Both the position numbers and the translations under genes were made by a program. From Gudongella oleilytica (lineage in GTDB: Bacteria > Bacillota > Clostridia > Tissierellales > Tissierellaceae), in NCBI RefSeq assembly GCF_004101785.1, contig NZ_CP035130.1, positions 806,001 to 870,000 of the forward strand: a stretch of 64,000 nucleotides of DNA, written 5' to 3'. Positions 15,244-23,875 of the stretch are shown here, one piece after another. The notes under the pieces were generated by a model. That model had not been told where the DNA came from, ran no database searches, and saw only the letters and a program-made list of their open reading frames with translations. Each line of letters opens with the position of its first letter. The first letter of the stretch is position 1.

Positions 15244-15963
15244 ATGAAGAAAAAAATATTTTTAGCTATATTCATTTCAGCAGCTCTGTTGTTTTCCGGG
15301 TGCACCAATACTTCTCAGGAAGATCTGGTCGAAGAGCTGAATGCTGAGCTTCAGTCGAGGGATAATGAGATAGCTGAGCTTCAGTCGAGGGTACAGGAGC
15401 TACAGGCTCAGCTGGAGCAAGCGCAGGAACCGGAACCATTGCCATCAGCAGGTCCAACTCAGGGAGCGTCGTTATTGACAACTGCTTTTGAAGTTGTGGA
15501 GCTTTTAAAGACTATGGATATGTCAGGAGTCAGCGACTATGTACACCCAAGCCTTGGAGTGAGATTTACCCCATATGATTACGTGGATTCTCAGGCTGAC
15601 CTTGTATTTACCGCAACGCAGGTTGCAGGGCTTGCGCAGGATAATACAGTTTATCTTTGGGGGAGCTTCGACGGCTCAGGGAACCCGATAAACCAGATAT
15701 ACTCAGACTATCACCAAAGCTTTGTATACGATGAGGACTTCCTTAATCCTCATATGATTGGCATAAATACCAAGATAGGGATGGGCAACTCGTTGAATAA
15801 TGTTGACACTGCTTATCCAAACGGAGAGTTTATTGAATTTCATTTCACAGGCTTTGATCCGCAATATGGAGGGATGGACTGGAGGAGTCTCAAGCTTGTT
15901 TTCGAGGATGTTTCAGGCTCATGGTATCTTGTTGGGATAATCCACGGGCAGTGGACTATTTAG
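15244..15963 (+). CDS. Lipoprotein with coiled coil and C-terminal globular domain
   Basis: A 239-residue lipoprotein of unknown function. The signal peptide ends in LLFSGC (lipobox, Cys at about 20). Residues about 25-60 form a glutamate/glutamine-rich coiled coil with the repeated unit AELQSR, encoded by two near-identical 19-base DNA copies starting at 15344 and 15374. The C-terminal 150 residues (VRFTPYDYVDSQADLVFTATQ ... LVFEDVSGSWYLVGIIHGQWTI) resemble SnoaL/NTF2-like domains seen in secreted Firmicutes proteins, with moderate confidence. AGGAAGTGG provides the ribosome site. It is probably anchored to the outer face of the membrane. No operon partner is obvious. Confidence 0.65.
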   Translation: MKKKIFLAIFISAALLFSGCTNTSQEDLVEELNAELQSRDNEIAELQSRVQELQAQLEQAQEPEPLPSAGPTQGASLLTTAFEVVELLKTMDMSGVSDYVHPSLGVRFTPYDYVDSQADLVFTATQVAGLAQDNTVYLWGSFDGSGNPINQIYSDYHQSFVYDEDFLNPHMIGINTKIGMGNSLNNVDTAYPNGEFIEFHFTGFDPQYGGMDWRSLKLVFEDVSGSWYLVGIIHGQWTI

Positions 15964-16025
15964 ATGGATTTCCACTCTCCTTTCTGGTATCATAAAGAGG
16001 GAGAATTCCATACGGAGGTGTAGGT

Positions 16026-16202
16026 ATGCTTGGAGGGCTTTTAGTTGGCCTTGTAGTTGGCTGGATCGTTTCACTTTTTGGGGGAGACCAGCTTATAATA
16101 CAGGGCATTAGAGAAATAACTGGTAATTCAATAACAAGCGCAGGCTATTATACTATATTTGCTATAATAGGTCTGCTGGGTGGAGTACTGAAAAATAAGT
16201 AA
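16026..16202 (+). CDS. Small two-helix membrane protein
   Basis: A 58-residue ORF starting at ATG 16026 with GGAGGTG five bases upstream. The translation begins MLGGLLVGLVVGWIVSLFGG and ends AGYYTIFAIIGLLGGVLKNK: two glycine-rich hydrophobic helices with a short polar loop (DQLIIQGIREITGNSITS). A promoter-like TGGTATCAT lies about 40 bases upstream, and a perfect terminator begins at its stop codon, so it has the layout of a real transcription unit. Glycine-zipper spacing hints at helix packing; the fold recalls GlsB/YeaQ-type small proteins but the match is loose. No function is assigned. Confidence 0.65.
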   Translation: MLGGLLVGLVVGWIVSLFGGDQLIIQGIREITGNSITSAGYYTIFAIIGLLGGVLKNK

Positions 16203-16230
16203 CCAGGTCCGAATTTGGACCTGGTTTTTT
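16201..16230. terminator. Bidirectional terminator between small membrane protein and pepA
   Basis: AACCAGGTCC, loop GAATTT, GGACCTGGTT: a perfect ten-bp stem followed by T4 on the plus strand. It sits between convergent genes. Confidence 0.9.
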
Positions 16231-16234
16231 CAAT

Positions 16235-17668
16235 CTACATATCCTTGACCAAATAGAAAAGAGTTTTAACCGGTATTCCTGTTGCACCCTTTGGCAGGTA
16301 ACCCATAGGGTTTGAAAGATGAGAGGTGCCTGCAATATCCAGATGGACCCATGGCTTATCATTCACAAATTCCCTGAGGAACAGACCTGCGGTAATTGCT
16401 CCTGCCCATCTGCCGCCTGTGTTCTTAAGATCAGCAAAATCGCTTTTAAAAAGCTCCATATATTCCTCATCGTGTGGAAGCTCCCAGACAGGCTCTCCTG
16501 CAAGGGTCGAAGCAACCTTTATCTCTTCCATGAACTTGTCATTGTTCGTTATTGCTCCCGTATTTACGCTCCCTAAAGCAACTACGCAGGCTCCTGTAAG
16601 AGTTGCCAGATCAACTATTCTGTCTGCATTTTCAACTGTGGCTGCATACCAAAGCGCGTCTGCCAGGGTGACCCTTCCTTCAGCGTCAGTATTGCCTATC
16701 TCTATAGTCTTTCCAGACATGGATCCTATTATGTCTCCTGTCTTGTAAGCACCGCCTGAGATCATGTTCTCACAAGCTGCAACGATTGCCGTAACATTTT
16801 TCTTAAGACCTGCCTTTGCGATAGAATACATGGCCCCAATAACAGAGGCAGCTCCTGCCATGTCTGTATGCATAGCTGCCATGCTGTCTGCAGGCTTCAG
16901 GCAATATCCTCCTGAGTCATAGGTAAGTCCCTTTCCAACAAGAGCAAGTTTTTCGTTTGAGTCAGGATCACCTTGATATTTCATTACTATAAACTGAGGC
17001 TCCTTCTCTGAGCCCTTCGAAACAGCAAGGAAGGCTTTCATGCCAAGCTCCTCGATTTTTTCCTTCCCAAACACATCAACCTTGACTCCTAATGGTGCAA
17101 GACTGTCAACGGCACGCTCTGCAAGCACCTCAGGGTACATATTTATCGCAGGCTCATTTACCAGGTCTCTGGTAAGGAATACACCCTCCATAAGAATCTG
17201 GGTTTCCGAAACAACGTTTTTAGCTTTTTCAAGATTATCATCCTTTACCTGAAGGTAAATTTCCTTTAAATAAACCCTTTGATCAGATTTACTCTTATAT
17301 TTATCAAAGCTGTATTGAGACTGGATCAAACCCTCTGACACTGCCTTCAAGGTCTTTCCATAGCATTTATCTTCAAATTTCGGAATATGGACTCCGATAC
17401 TCTCAAGCTTTAGCCTTCCAGCCTCCTTACCTAGAGAATAGAATGCTTTCCTTAGTACCTGGTAATCCAGCTTGTATTCTTCTCCAAGTCCAAGCAATAT
17501 CACATCTTTACCATTTCCCGGGCTTGAATACACTTCGCCTGCTTTACCTTCAAACAGCTTTCGCTCCTTAACAAAGCTATAAAGATCATTAGCCTCAGAC
17601 ACTTTTTCAGCTCCCTTGAAAACAAGAACTGCTATAGCCTCTCCGCCCTTTTCAAATAGAAAATTCAT
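16235..17668 (-). CDS. pepA: Leucyl aminopeptidase (M17)
   Basis: A 477-residue cytosolic aminopeptidase with two metals. GKGLTYDSGGYCLKP contains the lysine and aspartate metal/bicarbonate-site residues, MHTDMAGAASV the following conserved helix, and IGNTDAEGRVTLADAL is the M17 signature with metal ligands D and E. The N-terminal 160 residues form the macro-like domain. The start at 17668 is preceded by GGGGGGAT. It is a single-gene unit ending at the shared terminator at 16201. It probably recycles peptides by removing N-terminal residues; the DNA-binding role known for Escherichia coli PepA should not be assumed here. Confidence 0.92.
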   Translation of the reverse strand: MNFLFEKGGEAIAVLVFKGAEKVSEANDLYSFVKERKLFEGKAGEVYSSPGNGKDVILLGLGEEYKLDYQVLRKAFYSLGKEAGRLKLESIGVHIPKFEDKCYGKTLKAVSEGLIQSQYSFDKYKSKSDQRVYLKEIYLQVKDDNLEKAKNVVSETQILMEGVFLTRDLVNEPAINMYPEVLAERAVDSLAPLGVKVDVFGKEKIEELGMKAFLAVSKGSEKEPQFIVMKYQGDPDSNEKLALVGKGLTYDSGGYCLKPADSMAAMHTDMAGAASVIGAMYSIAKAGLKKNVTAIVAACENMISGGAYKTGDIIGSMSGKTIEIGNTDAEGRVTLADALWYAATVENADRIVDLATLTGACVVALGSVNTGAITNNDKFMEEIKVASTLAGEPVWELPHDEEYMELFKSDFADLKNTGGRWAGAITAGLFLREFVNDKPWVHLDIAGTSHLSNPMGYLPKGATGIPVKTLFYLVKDM

Positions 17669-17801
17669 ATTATCCCCCCAAATATTATTTAGATAGTCTG
17701 ATTATACCAAATTATTAACTATAACTAACACGGGAATTAGTAATAAATTGGATCTGGCTGCAGTCAACTCCAAAATATGATGGCAAGAAGTTGAAAATTT
17801 A

Positions 17802-17840
17802 CTCAAGGTAGTTGACTTGAGGCCTCTGCTATGATAATTT
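17802..17840 (+). promoter_or_regulatory. Promoter of the pyr operon with small dyad at the -35
   Basis: TTGACT (17812-17817), a 17-base spacer and TAATTT (17835-17840). CTCAAG (17802-17807) and CTTGAG (17816-17821) form an inverted repeat spanning the -35, a possible operator but too short to be sure. Confidence 0.6.
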
Positions 17841-17854
17841 TAACTAAATAAATA

Positions 17855-17935
17855 CCTTTAAACCGATCCCGTGAGATTGGAAAGGAGTGCGTATAAGCGA
17901 AAATACTTATGCCTTCCTTTGTGGAGGGCATTTTT
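17855..17935 (+). promoter_or_regulatory. PyrR-type attenuator in the pyr leader
   Basis: The binding hairpin pairs CCTTT (17855-17859) with AAAGG (17881-17885) and CCGAT (17863-17867) with ATTGG (17876-17880), leaving an AAA bulge and the loop CCCGTGAG. GATCCCGTGAGATT is close to the PyrR consensus ARUCCNGNGAGGYU. The terminator ATGCCTTCC / GGAGGGCAT with five T follows at 17909-17935. PyrR with UMP bound should stabilise the hairpin and allow termination; no pyrR gene is in the window. Confidence 0.8.
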
Positions 17936-17981
17936 AATGCGTTGCTCCAAGAAACCTACAGGTAAACGAGGAGGAATTATC

Positions 17982-18905
17982 ATGCTGAAAGGAAGACACT
18001 TGATCGATCCCCAAGATTTTAGCATCAAAGAGCTTGAGAGTATTTTTGATTTGACCGAGAGGATCATCGAAAGCCCTGAAGATTACAATTCTATATGCCA
18101 TGGCAAGATCCTGAGCACTTTATTTTATGAGCCCAGCACCAGGACCAGATTTAGCTTTGAAGCCGCAATGTTGAGATTGGGTGGAAGCGTCATCGGGTTT
18201 TCGGAGCCGGGCTCAAGTTCTGTGGCAAAGGGCGAAAGCCTTGCGGACACACTGAGGACGGTCGGGGCATATGCAGACATTATCGCAATGCGCCATCCCA
18301 AGGAAGGCGCTCCAAGGCTTGGGACTGAGTATTGTCCTGTACCCCTTATAAACGGAGGAGACGGCGGACACCAGCATCCTACTCAAACCATAACAGACCT
18401 TTTCACAATTCTGCAGGCTAAGGGAAGGCTGGAAAAGCTTGTTATCGGTTTATGTGGAGACCTTAAATTCGGAAGGACCGTCCATTCGCTTATAAAAGCG
18501 ATGTCAAGATACGGGGATATTGAATTTTTACTGATTTCTCCAAAGGAGCTTCAGGTACCTGATTATATAAGACAGGAGATCCTTATTGGGAAGGGGATAC
18601 CCTTCAGAGAGGTGGAAAGGCTTGAGGAGGTAATCGGCGAATTGGATGTGCTTTACATGACACGAGTCCAAAAGGAAAGATTTTTTAACGAAGCAGATTA
18701 TATAAGACTCAAAGACAGCTATATACTTGATCGGGATAAGCTTCTTATCGCACCTGAGGATTTAGTAATATTACACCCGCTTCCAAGAGTGAACGAGATA
18801 AGTCCGGAAGTGGATGACGACCCCAGGGCATGGTATTTCAGACAGGTAAAGAACGGGATGTACGTAAGAATGGCTTTGATTCTTAAGCTTTTGGGGGTGA
18901 AATAG
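17982..18905 (+). CDS. pyrB: Aspartate carbamoyltransferase catalytic subunit
   Basis: A 307-residue enzyme that joins carbamoyl phosphate and aspartate in the first committed step of pyrimidine synthesis. [15 protein letters not shown] is the carbamoyl-phosphate loop (STRT), [12 protein letters not shown] the 80s loop with its lysine, [11 protein letters not shown] the conserved catalytic stretch and HPLPRVNEI the aspartate-binding segment. GAGGAGG before ATG 17982 sets the start; the frame opens 37 codons earlier inside the attenuator and is not used. First gene of the operon and immediately followed by pyrI, so the enzyme is probably the allosteric B/I dodecamer. Confidence 0.95.
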   Translation: MLKGRHLIDPQDFSIKELESIFDLTERIIESPEDYNSICHGKILSTLFYEPSTRTRFSFEAAMLRLGGSVIGFSEPGSSSVAKGESLADTLRTVGAYADIIAMRHPKEGAPRLGTEYCPVPLINGGDGGHQHPTQTITDLFTILQAKGRLEKLVIGLCGDLKFGRTVHSLIKAMSRYGDIEFLLISPKELQVPDYIRQEILIGKGIPFREVERLEEVIGELDVLYMTRVQKERFFNEADYIRLKDSYILDRDKLLIAPEDLVILHPLPRVNEISPEVDDDPRAWYFRQVKNGMYVRMALILKLLGVK

Positions 18906-19334
18906 ATGCTTAATATTACAAGCATTAAGAAGGGACTTGTCATAGATCATATTAGACCAGGGATGGGCCTTAAGATATTCCAATATTTAAAGCTGGACCA
19001 GGCCGACTTTACGATCGCACTCATAATGAATGCTGCCAGCAAAAAGCATGGTAAAAAGGATATAATCAAGATTGAGGATGTAATAGATCTGGATCTTGCC
19101 ATGTTGGGCTTTCTGGATTCCAATATTACTATAAATGTAATAGAAGACGAGATCATAACTGACAAGATCAAGCTTTCTCTCCCTGAGCGGGTTGAGGGAA
19201 TAATAAAGTGTAAAAACCCAAGGTGCATAACTACCGAGGAAAGAAATGTGACACACAGGTTTGTTCTCATCGATCATACTAAGGGTATCTATAAATGTGA
19301 GTATTGCGATCATATTTATTCCTGGGAGGGATAG
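18906..19334 (+). CDS. pyrI: Aspartate carbamoyltransferase regulatory subunit
   Basis: A 142-residue regulatory chain. The N-terminal nucleotide-binding domain contains IDHIRPGMGLKIFQYL, a PyrI hallmark, and the C-terminal zinc domain has CKNPRCITT and YKCEYCDHIY (Cx4C...Cx2C). CTP and UTP would bind the N-terminal domain and reduce PyrB activity. ATG follows the pyrB stop directly; the ribosome site GGGGGTGA is inside pyrB. PyrI is absent from Bacillus but common in Clostridia, so this operon combines RNA attenuation with allosteric control. Confidence 0.93.
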   Translation: MLNITSIKKGLVIDHIRPGMGLKIFQYLKLDQADFTIALIMNAASKKHGKKDIIKIEDVIDLDLAMLGFLDSNITINVIEDEIITDKIKLSLPERVEGIIKCKNPRCITTEERNVTHRFVLIDHTKGIYKCEYCDHIYSWEG

Positions 19335-19335
19335 T

Positions 19336-20562
19336 ATGGAACTGTTGATAAAGGGAGCCAGGCTGGTTGATCAGGATATAGATCTTTACGGCGACCTTCT
19401 TATTAGAGACGGAAAAATTGTAGAGCTTGGCGATGATATATTCTTTGAGGGCCCTGTCGTAGATGCCCGGGGAATGTGCCTTATGCCTGCTTTCATAGAT
19501 CTGCATGCACATTTCAGGGATCCTGGATTTACATGGAAGGAAGATATACTTACAGGCAGTCTTGCTGCTTTGAAGGGCGGATATACCTTCGTAAACCTGA
19601 TGGGTAATACATCGCCGGTGTGCTCAGATATGGCTACGGTAGAATACGTTCTGGATAAGGCAAAGGAACTTGATATGGTCCAGGTACACCAATGCGTTTC
19701 CATAACCAGAGGCTTTGACGGAAAGGACATATCCCACCTTGACAGTCTGGATGAGCGAGTAAGGATGATCACTGATGATGGTAAGGGCGTAGCAAGCTCT
19801 TATGTGATGTATAAGGCAATGGAAAAGGCATGGGAAAACGATCTGATTCTGATGTCCCATGCTGAAGATGAGCAAATAACGCCTATCGACTACAGACTTT
19901 CTGAAAACCTCGAGACTGTAAGAAACATATACCTCGCCCTTTATACCAGAGCAAGGCTCCACCTTACCCATGTAAGTACAGAGGAGGCAATTGAGGAGAT
20001 TAGAAGAGCAAAGCTTAAGGGACAAAATATTACCTGCGATGTGACTCCTCACCACATAGCTTTGTGGGATAATCCTTATAGGGTAAATCCGCCTATCAGG
20101 ACGAGAAGTGACGTGGATGCACTCATAGGCGGGATCAAGGACGGAACTGTGGATGCGATAGCCACCGACCATGCACCACATACCAGGGAAGACAAGCTAA
20201 AGGGAAGCCCTGGACTTTCAGGACTTGAAACTGCATTTTCAGTTGCCCATACAGTACTGGTTAGGGATAATAATGTGGATTTGAAGCTTCTGTCAAGACT
20301 TATGTCAGGAAGACCTGCAGAGATAATGGGTCTTGATAAAGGAAAGCTTATAGAGGGCTACGATGGAGATATGGTTCTTATCCATCTTGAAAGAAGAGTG
20401 GTCGTTGATCCTTCGTCCTTCGTATCAAAAGGGAAAAATACTCCATTCGAGGGTCATGAGCTTCAGGGGGATATACTGATGACCATTAAGAGCGGCGATA
20501 TAAAATATATGAGCAAAAACTGCGGGGAGGTTTTGGGACTTGATAATCGACAGACTTTTTAA
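19336..20562 (+). CDS. pyrC: Dihydroorotase
   Basis: A 408-residue amidohydrolase of the type I dihydroorotase class. DLHAHFRDPG is the HxH metal site, LKGGYTFVNLMGNTSP follows as in the family, and the later histidines are in ILMSHAED, LHLTHVST and AIATDHAPHT (the catalytic aspartate). Start ATG 19336 has GGGAGGG upstream; the frame opens 25 codons earlier inside pyrI. It is the third gene of the operon and its 3' end overlaps pyrF by 23 bases. It closes carbamoyl aspartate to dihydroorotate. Confidence 0.93.
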   Translation: MELLIKGARLVDQDIDLYGDLLIRDGKIVELGDDIFFEGPVVDARGMCLMPAFIDLHAHFRDPGFTWKEDILTGSLAALKGGYTFVNLMGNTSPVCSDMATVEYVLDKAKELDMVQVHQCVSITRGFDGKDISHLDSLDERVRMITDDGKGVASSYVMYKAMEKAWENDLILMSHAEDEQITPIDYRLSENLETVRNIYLALYTRARLHLTHVSTEEAIEEIRRAKLKGQNITCDVTPHHIALWDNPYRVNPPIRTRSDVDALIGGIKDGTVDAIATDHAPHTREDKLKGSPGLSGLETAFSVAHTVLVRDNNVDLKLLSRLMSGRPAEIMGLDKGKLIEGYDGDMVLIHLERRVVVDPSSFVSKGKNTPFEGHELQGDILMTIKSGDIKYMSKNCGEVLGLDNRQTF

Positions 20563-21397
20563 GGAAGTTGAAGATAAAGGGATGGTATGCATAGGGCTTG
20601 ATTCAAAACTTGAGTATATACCTGAAGAGCTTAAGAACAAATATCAGGATACAGGTGAGATCGTCTTTCAGTATAATAAGCTGATAATAGATTCTACCCA
20701 TGATATTGCTGCAGTATACAAGCCTCAGATCGCTTTTTATGAGGCATACGGGCTCCAGGGTCTTACGGCATATAAAAGGACGCTTGAATATGTAAGGCAT
20801 GCGGGGTCGCTATCGATAGGGGATGTAAAGAGAGGGGACATTTCATCAACTGCAGAGATGTATGGGAAAGCCCATTTCGAAGGTGACTTCGAGGCAGACT
20901 TTATTACTCTCAATCCCTACATGGGATTTGACAGTATTACCCCCTATCTGCCATACCTTGAAAGTGGGAAAAAAGGATTATTCGTCCTCTTGAGGACCTC
21001 CAATCCTGGAGCAAGAGACATCGAGTACCTCGAAGCTGACGGGAAAAGGATTTATCTCCATGTTGGAGACAAGCTTGCTGAAATGGCGAAGGACTATATT
21101 GGAAAGTGCGGATATTCCTCACTGGGAGCAGTCGTAGGGGGAACACATACCGACGAGGCCATTGAAATAAGGGAAAGGTATCAGGACGTGTTTTTCCTGA
21201 TACCCGGATATGGTGCACAGGGTGCAACCGGAAAGGATGCAAGACTTTATCTGAAGGATGGAAACGGCGGAGTAGTAAACTCTTCAAGAGGAATAATTAC
21301 TGCATATGCAAAGCACAGCGACGGTTGGGAGCGCTTTGAAGACTATATCAGGCAGGCAGTTCTTGATATGAGGGAGGACATCGGATTTGAAGGATAG
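20540..21397 (+). CDS. pyrF: Orotidine 5'-phosphate decarboxylase (type 2)
   Basis: A 285-residue OMP decarboxylase of the longer subfamily. CIGLDSKLEYIP at residues 16-27 and the catalytic cluster SIGDVKRGDISSTAEMYG (D-x-K-x-x-D) are clear, as is FLIPGYGAQGAT for phosphate binding. The start is TTG 20540 with GGGGAGG ten bases upstream, inside the end of pyrC; the overlap suggests translational coupling. It converts OMP to UMP. The overlap with pyrK at the other end is 11 bases. Confidence 0.93.
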   Translation: MIIDRLFKEVEDKGMVCIGLDSKLEYIPEELKNKYQDTGEIVFQYNKLIIDSTHDIAAVYKPQIAFYEAYGLQGLTAYKRTLEYVRHAGSLSIGDVKRGDISSTAEMYGKAHFEGDFEADFITLNPYMGFDSITPYLPYLESGKKGLFVLLRTSNPGARDIEYLEADGKRIYLHVGDKLAEMAKDYIGKCGYSSLGAVVGGTHTDEAIEIRERYQDVFFLIPGYGAQGATGKDARLYLKDGNGGVVNSSRGIITAYAKHSDGWERFEDYIRQAVLDMREDIGFEG

Positions 21398-22115
21398 CTA
21401 TAGAGATGGGTCAATAATTGAAAACACAGAGATAGCAAAAAACATATTTATGATAAGGCTCCAGGGAGACTTTCAGGGTATCCCCGGACAATTTTATATG
21501 CTCAAAGGCTGGGAGTGCAATGACCCATTTCTTCCAAGACCTATCAGCATCGCTGATTTAAGAGACGGGATACTGACGATGATCTATGAGATAAGAGGGA
21601 AAGGGACCCATATTATTTCACGGCTCAAGCCGGGAGATGCATTGAGCTTGCTTGGTCCGTTAGGGAACGGCTTTCCCTTAGTTGAAGGCAAAAAAATCGC
21701 AATAGTTTCTGGAGGAATCGGGATAGCACCGATGCTTTATCTTGCCAGAAGTCTGGGTAATAAAGCTGTACTCTATGCCGGCTTTAGAAGCGAGCCGTAC
21801 CTGTTGGACAGCTTTGAAGAGCACGTAAGTGAGGTACATATCTCCACAGAGGATGGATCCTTTGGGCATAAGGGATTTGTTACCGGGATGATCGATCCAG
21901 AAGCCTACGATATGATCTATTCATGCGGTCCCACACCTATGATGAAGGCTCTGGCAAGTTTATGTAATGGGAAGACTGAGCTGATAGTATCACTTGAGAG
22001 TCATATGGCATGTGGCATAGGTATCTGTCTGGGATGTACTGTTCCGACTGTAAGAGGCATGGAGCGAGTTTGCAAGGAAGGGCCGGTATTTAAAGCCGAG
22101 GAGGTGCTGATATGA
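21387..22115 (+). CDS. pyrK: Dihydroorotate dehydrogenase electron-transfer subunit
   Basis: A 242-residue FAD/[2Fe-2S] protein. [15 protein letters not shown] is the FAD-binding RxxS-type motif, [14 protein letters not shown] the nucleotide-binding glycine loop, and [21 protein letters not shown] carries the four cluster cysteines near the C-terminus. It passes electrons from PyrD to NAD+, marking the class 1B enzyme of Gram-positives. Start is TTG 21387 inside pyrF, and its stop overlaps the pyrD start by four bases. Confidence 0.93.
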   Translation: MKDSYRDGSIIENTEIAKNIFMIRLQGDFQGIPGQFYMLKGWECNDPFLPRPISIADLRDGILTMIYEIRGKGTHIISRLKPGDALSLLGPLGNGFPLVEGKKIAIVSGGIGIAPMLYLARSLGNKAVLYAGFRSEPYLLDSFEEHVSEVHISTEDGSFGHKGFVTGMIDPEAYDMIYSCGPTPMMKALASLCNGKTELIVSLESHMACGIGICLGCTVPTVRGMERVCKEGPVFKAEEVLI

Positions 22116-23014
22116 CTACAGTCGAGTTCTGTGGGATCAGCTTTAAGAATCCTGTGATCGCTGCATCGGGAACAGTAGGCTTTGGCAGGGAGCTGTCAGA
22201 GTATATTGAGCTATCCAGGCTTGGAGGGATCTCCACCAAAGGGCTTACACTTGAACCAAGGACGGGTAACAAAGGGAGAAGGATCCATGAAACCCCTTCA
22301 GGACTTATGAACAGTATCGGTCTTCAAAATCCGGGAGTACAGGGATTTATTGATCAGGAATGGCCATTTTTAAGAGATAAGGATCTGGTTACCCTGGTAA
22401 ACCTTGGTGGGGGCACGGTTGAGGATTATGTGACGGGAGCAAGGCTCCTTGAGGAGATCGAAGCTCCAATAATCGAGCTTAATATTTCATGTCCGAACGT
22501 CAAGGAAGGAGGCATGGCATTCGGGTTGCAATGTGCACCTGCATCAATAGTGGTGGAGGCAGTAAGAAAGGTTACAACCAAAAAACTGGTGGTCAAGCTT
22601 TCTCCGAATGCAGAAAACATCAGGGAAATGGCAGAGACATGCGTGGAAGCCGGAGCAGATGCACTTTCGCTGGTAAACACGTTTAACGCACTGGCCATAG
22701 ACATACTTAGAAGGAAGCCAGTATTCGACAACGTGACAGCCGGACTTTCCGGTCCAGCCATAAAGCCTATAGCACTCAGAATGGTCTATGAGGTTTGCAG
22801 GGCTGTGAAAATACCTGTAATAGGCATGGGTGGGATCATGACAGCAGAGGATGCTATTGAATACATAATGGCAGGAGCACACCTGATTCAGGTTGGGAGT
22901 GCCACCTTCAGAAAGCCGGAAACAGCAGTGGAAATTACTGAGGGGATCGCTTTATTTATGGAACGAGAAGGCATAAAGGACCTTGAGGAGATCAGGGGTG
23001 CGATATGGAGGTAA
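22112..23014 (+). CDS. pyrD: Dihydroorotate dehydrogenase B, catalytic subunit
   Basis: A 300-residue FMN-binding TIM barrel. The N-terminus [17 protein letters not shown], the active-site [12 protein letters not shown] with the class 1 catalytic cysteine, and [20 protein letters not shown] (FMN phosphate site) are clear. Together with PyrK it oxidises dihydroorotate to orotate using NAD+. GAGGAGGTGC before ATG 22112 gives a good ribosome site. It is followed by pyrE after four bases. Confidence 0.94.
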   Translation: MTTVEFCGISFKNPVIAASGTVGFGRELSEYIELSRLGGISTKGLTLEPRTGNKGRRIHETPSGLMNSIGLQNPGVQGFIDQEWPFLRDKDLVTLVNLGGGTVEDYVTGARLLEEIEAPIIELNISCPNVKEGGMAFGLQCAPASIVVEAVRKVTTKKLVVKLSPNAENIREMAETCVEAGADALSLVNTFNALAIDILRRKPVFDNVTAGLSGPAIKPIALRMVYEVCRAVKIPVIGMGGIMTAEDAIEYIMAGAHLIQVGSATFRKPETAVEITEGIALFMEREGIKDLEEIRGAIWR

Positions 23015-23018
23015 TAAT

Positions 23019-23573
23019 ATGATATTGGAACTACTAAAGGATTCAGGTGCATTGCTGGAGGGACATTTTCTTCTTTCCTCTGGTAAGCACAGCAACAGAT
23101 ACGTTCAGTGTGCAAGGCTTTTACAGTACCCTGATAAGGCAGAGAAGGCAGTTGGAGAGATAATCAAAAAGCTTGAAGGCGTGGAAATAGATGTAGTGGT
23201 CGGACCTGCAATGGGAGGTATAATAGTTGCCTACGAGCTTGGAAGACAGCTTGGGAAGCCAGCGTTTTTCACTGAGCGTGAAGAAGGGGAAATGAAGCTT
23301 AAGAGAGGGTTTGTCATTGAAAAGGGCCAAAAAGTGTTGGTTGCTGAGGACGTTGTGACCACAGGTAAGTCTTCCTATGAGGCTATAGCCGCCATAGAAG
23401 AGAATGGGGGAGTCGTGGTTGGGATAGCAGCCCTTATAGACAGAAGCAATGGTGGCCTTAAGCACACGGTCTATGCCGCAGGAAAGCTCCAAATAGATAC
23501 CTACGACAAGGACGATTGCCCGCTTTGCAGGGAAGGACTCCCGATCGTCAAGCCTGGAAGCAGAAAGTTTTAG
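23019..23573 (+). CDS. pyrE: Orotate phosphoribosyltransferase
   Basis: A 184-residue type I phosphoribosyltransferase making OMP from orotate and PRPP. VLVAEDVVTTGKSSYEA is the PRPP-binding loop, and FLLSSGKHSNRYVQC near the N-terminus is typical of the thermophile/Clostridia PyrE group. The start at ATG 23019 has GGAGGTAA upstream; the frame opens 12 codons earlier in pyrD. It is the last gene of the operon, completing UMP synthesis except for carbamoyl-phosphate synthetase, which is not in the window. Repeat copy B begins right after the stop and may serve as the transcript end. Confidence 0.93.
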   Translation: MILELLKDSGALLEGHFLLSSGKHSNRYVQCARLLQYPDKAEKAVGEIIKKLEGVEIDVVVGPAMGGIIVAYELGRQLGKPAFFTEREEGEMKLKRGFVIEKGQKVLVAEDVVTTGKSSYEAIAAIEENGGVVVGIAALIDRSNGGLKHTVYAAGKLQIDTYDKDDCPLCREGLPIVKPGSRKF

Positions 23574-23579
23574 GATAAA

Positions 23580-23860
23580 TGGGGAAAAGCGATAAGCGTT
23601 AGGCGTTAAATATAATTGACAATTGACGATTGATAATGGACGATGAATTATTGTCATACCGACCGAAGTGGAGGAATCTCATTTTTGGTTGGAATGTTGG
23701 AAGAGTTGGAAAGGGGAAAAAGCTAACAACTATTCTTAGCTCTTAGCTCTTAGCTTTTTATTGTTCATCGTTCATTTTTCATTTTGTTTTTCAATTGTGC
23801 ATTTTGAATTGAGATCTGTGAATTTAATTGTCAATCGTCAATTTTCAATTTTCAATTGTG
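23580..23860. repeat. Mosaic intergenic repeat, copy B (inverted relative to copy A)
   Basis: The 302-base gap between pyrE and the acpS fusion holds only repeat DNA. From 23602 to 23770 it is nearly the reverse complement of 4576-4730, with an extra CTCTTAG heptamer and a few substitutions. Flanks carry degenerate units: GCGATAA/GCGTTAG at the left, and TTGTTCA, CAATTGT and TCAATTT-type units at the right. The 27-bp core is at 23653-23679. An ATG at 23828 opens a frame into the next gene but lies in repeat DNA and lacks a ribosome site. Confidence 0.85.
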
Positions 23861-23875
23861 ATCAGGAGGTGTTTC

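Noticed and set aside
4501-23860. Composite transposon bounded by repeat copies A and B
   Set aside because: The 19 kb between them is core metabolism (pyr operon, polymerase, pepA) with no transposase, integrase or resistance gene and no visible target duplication.
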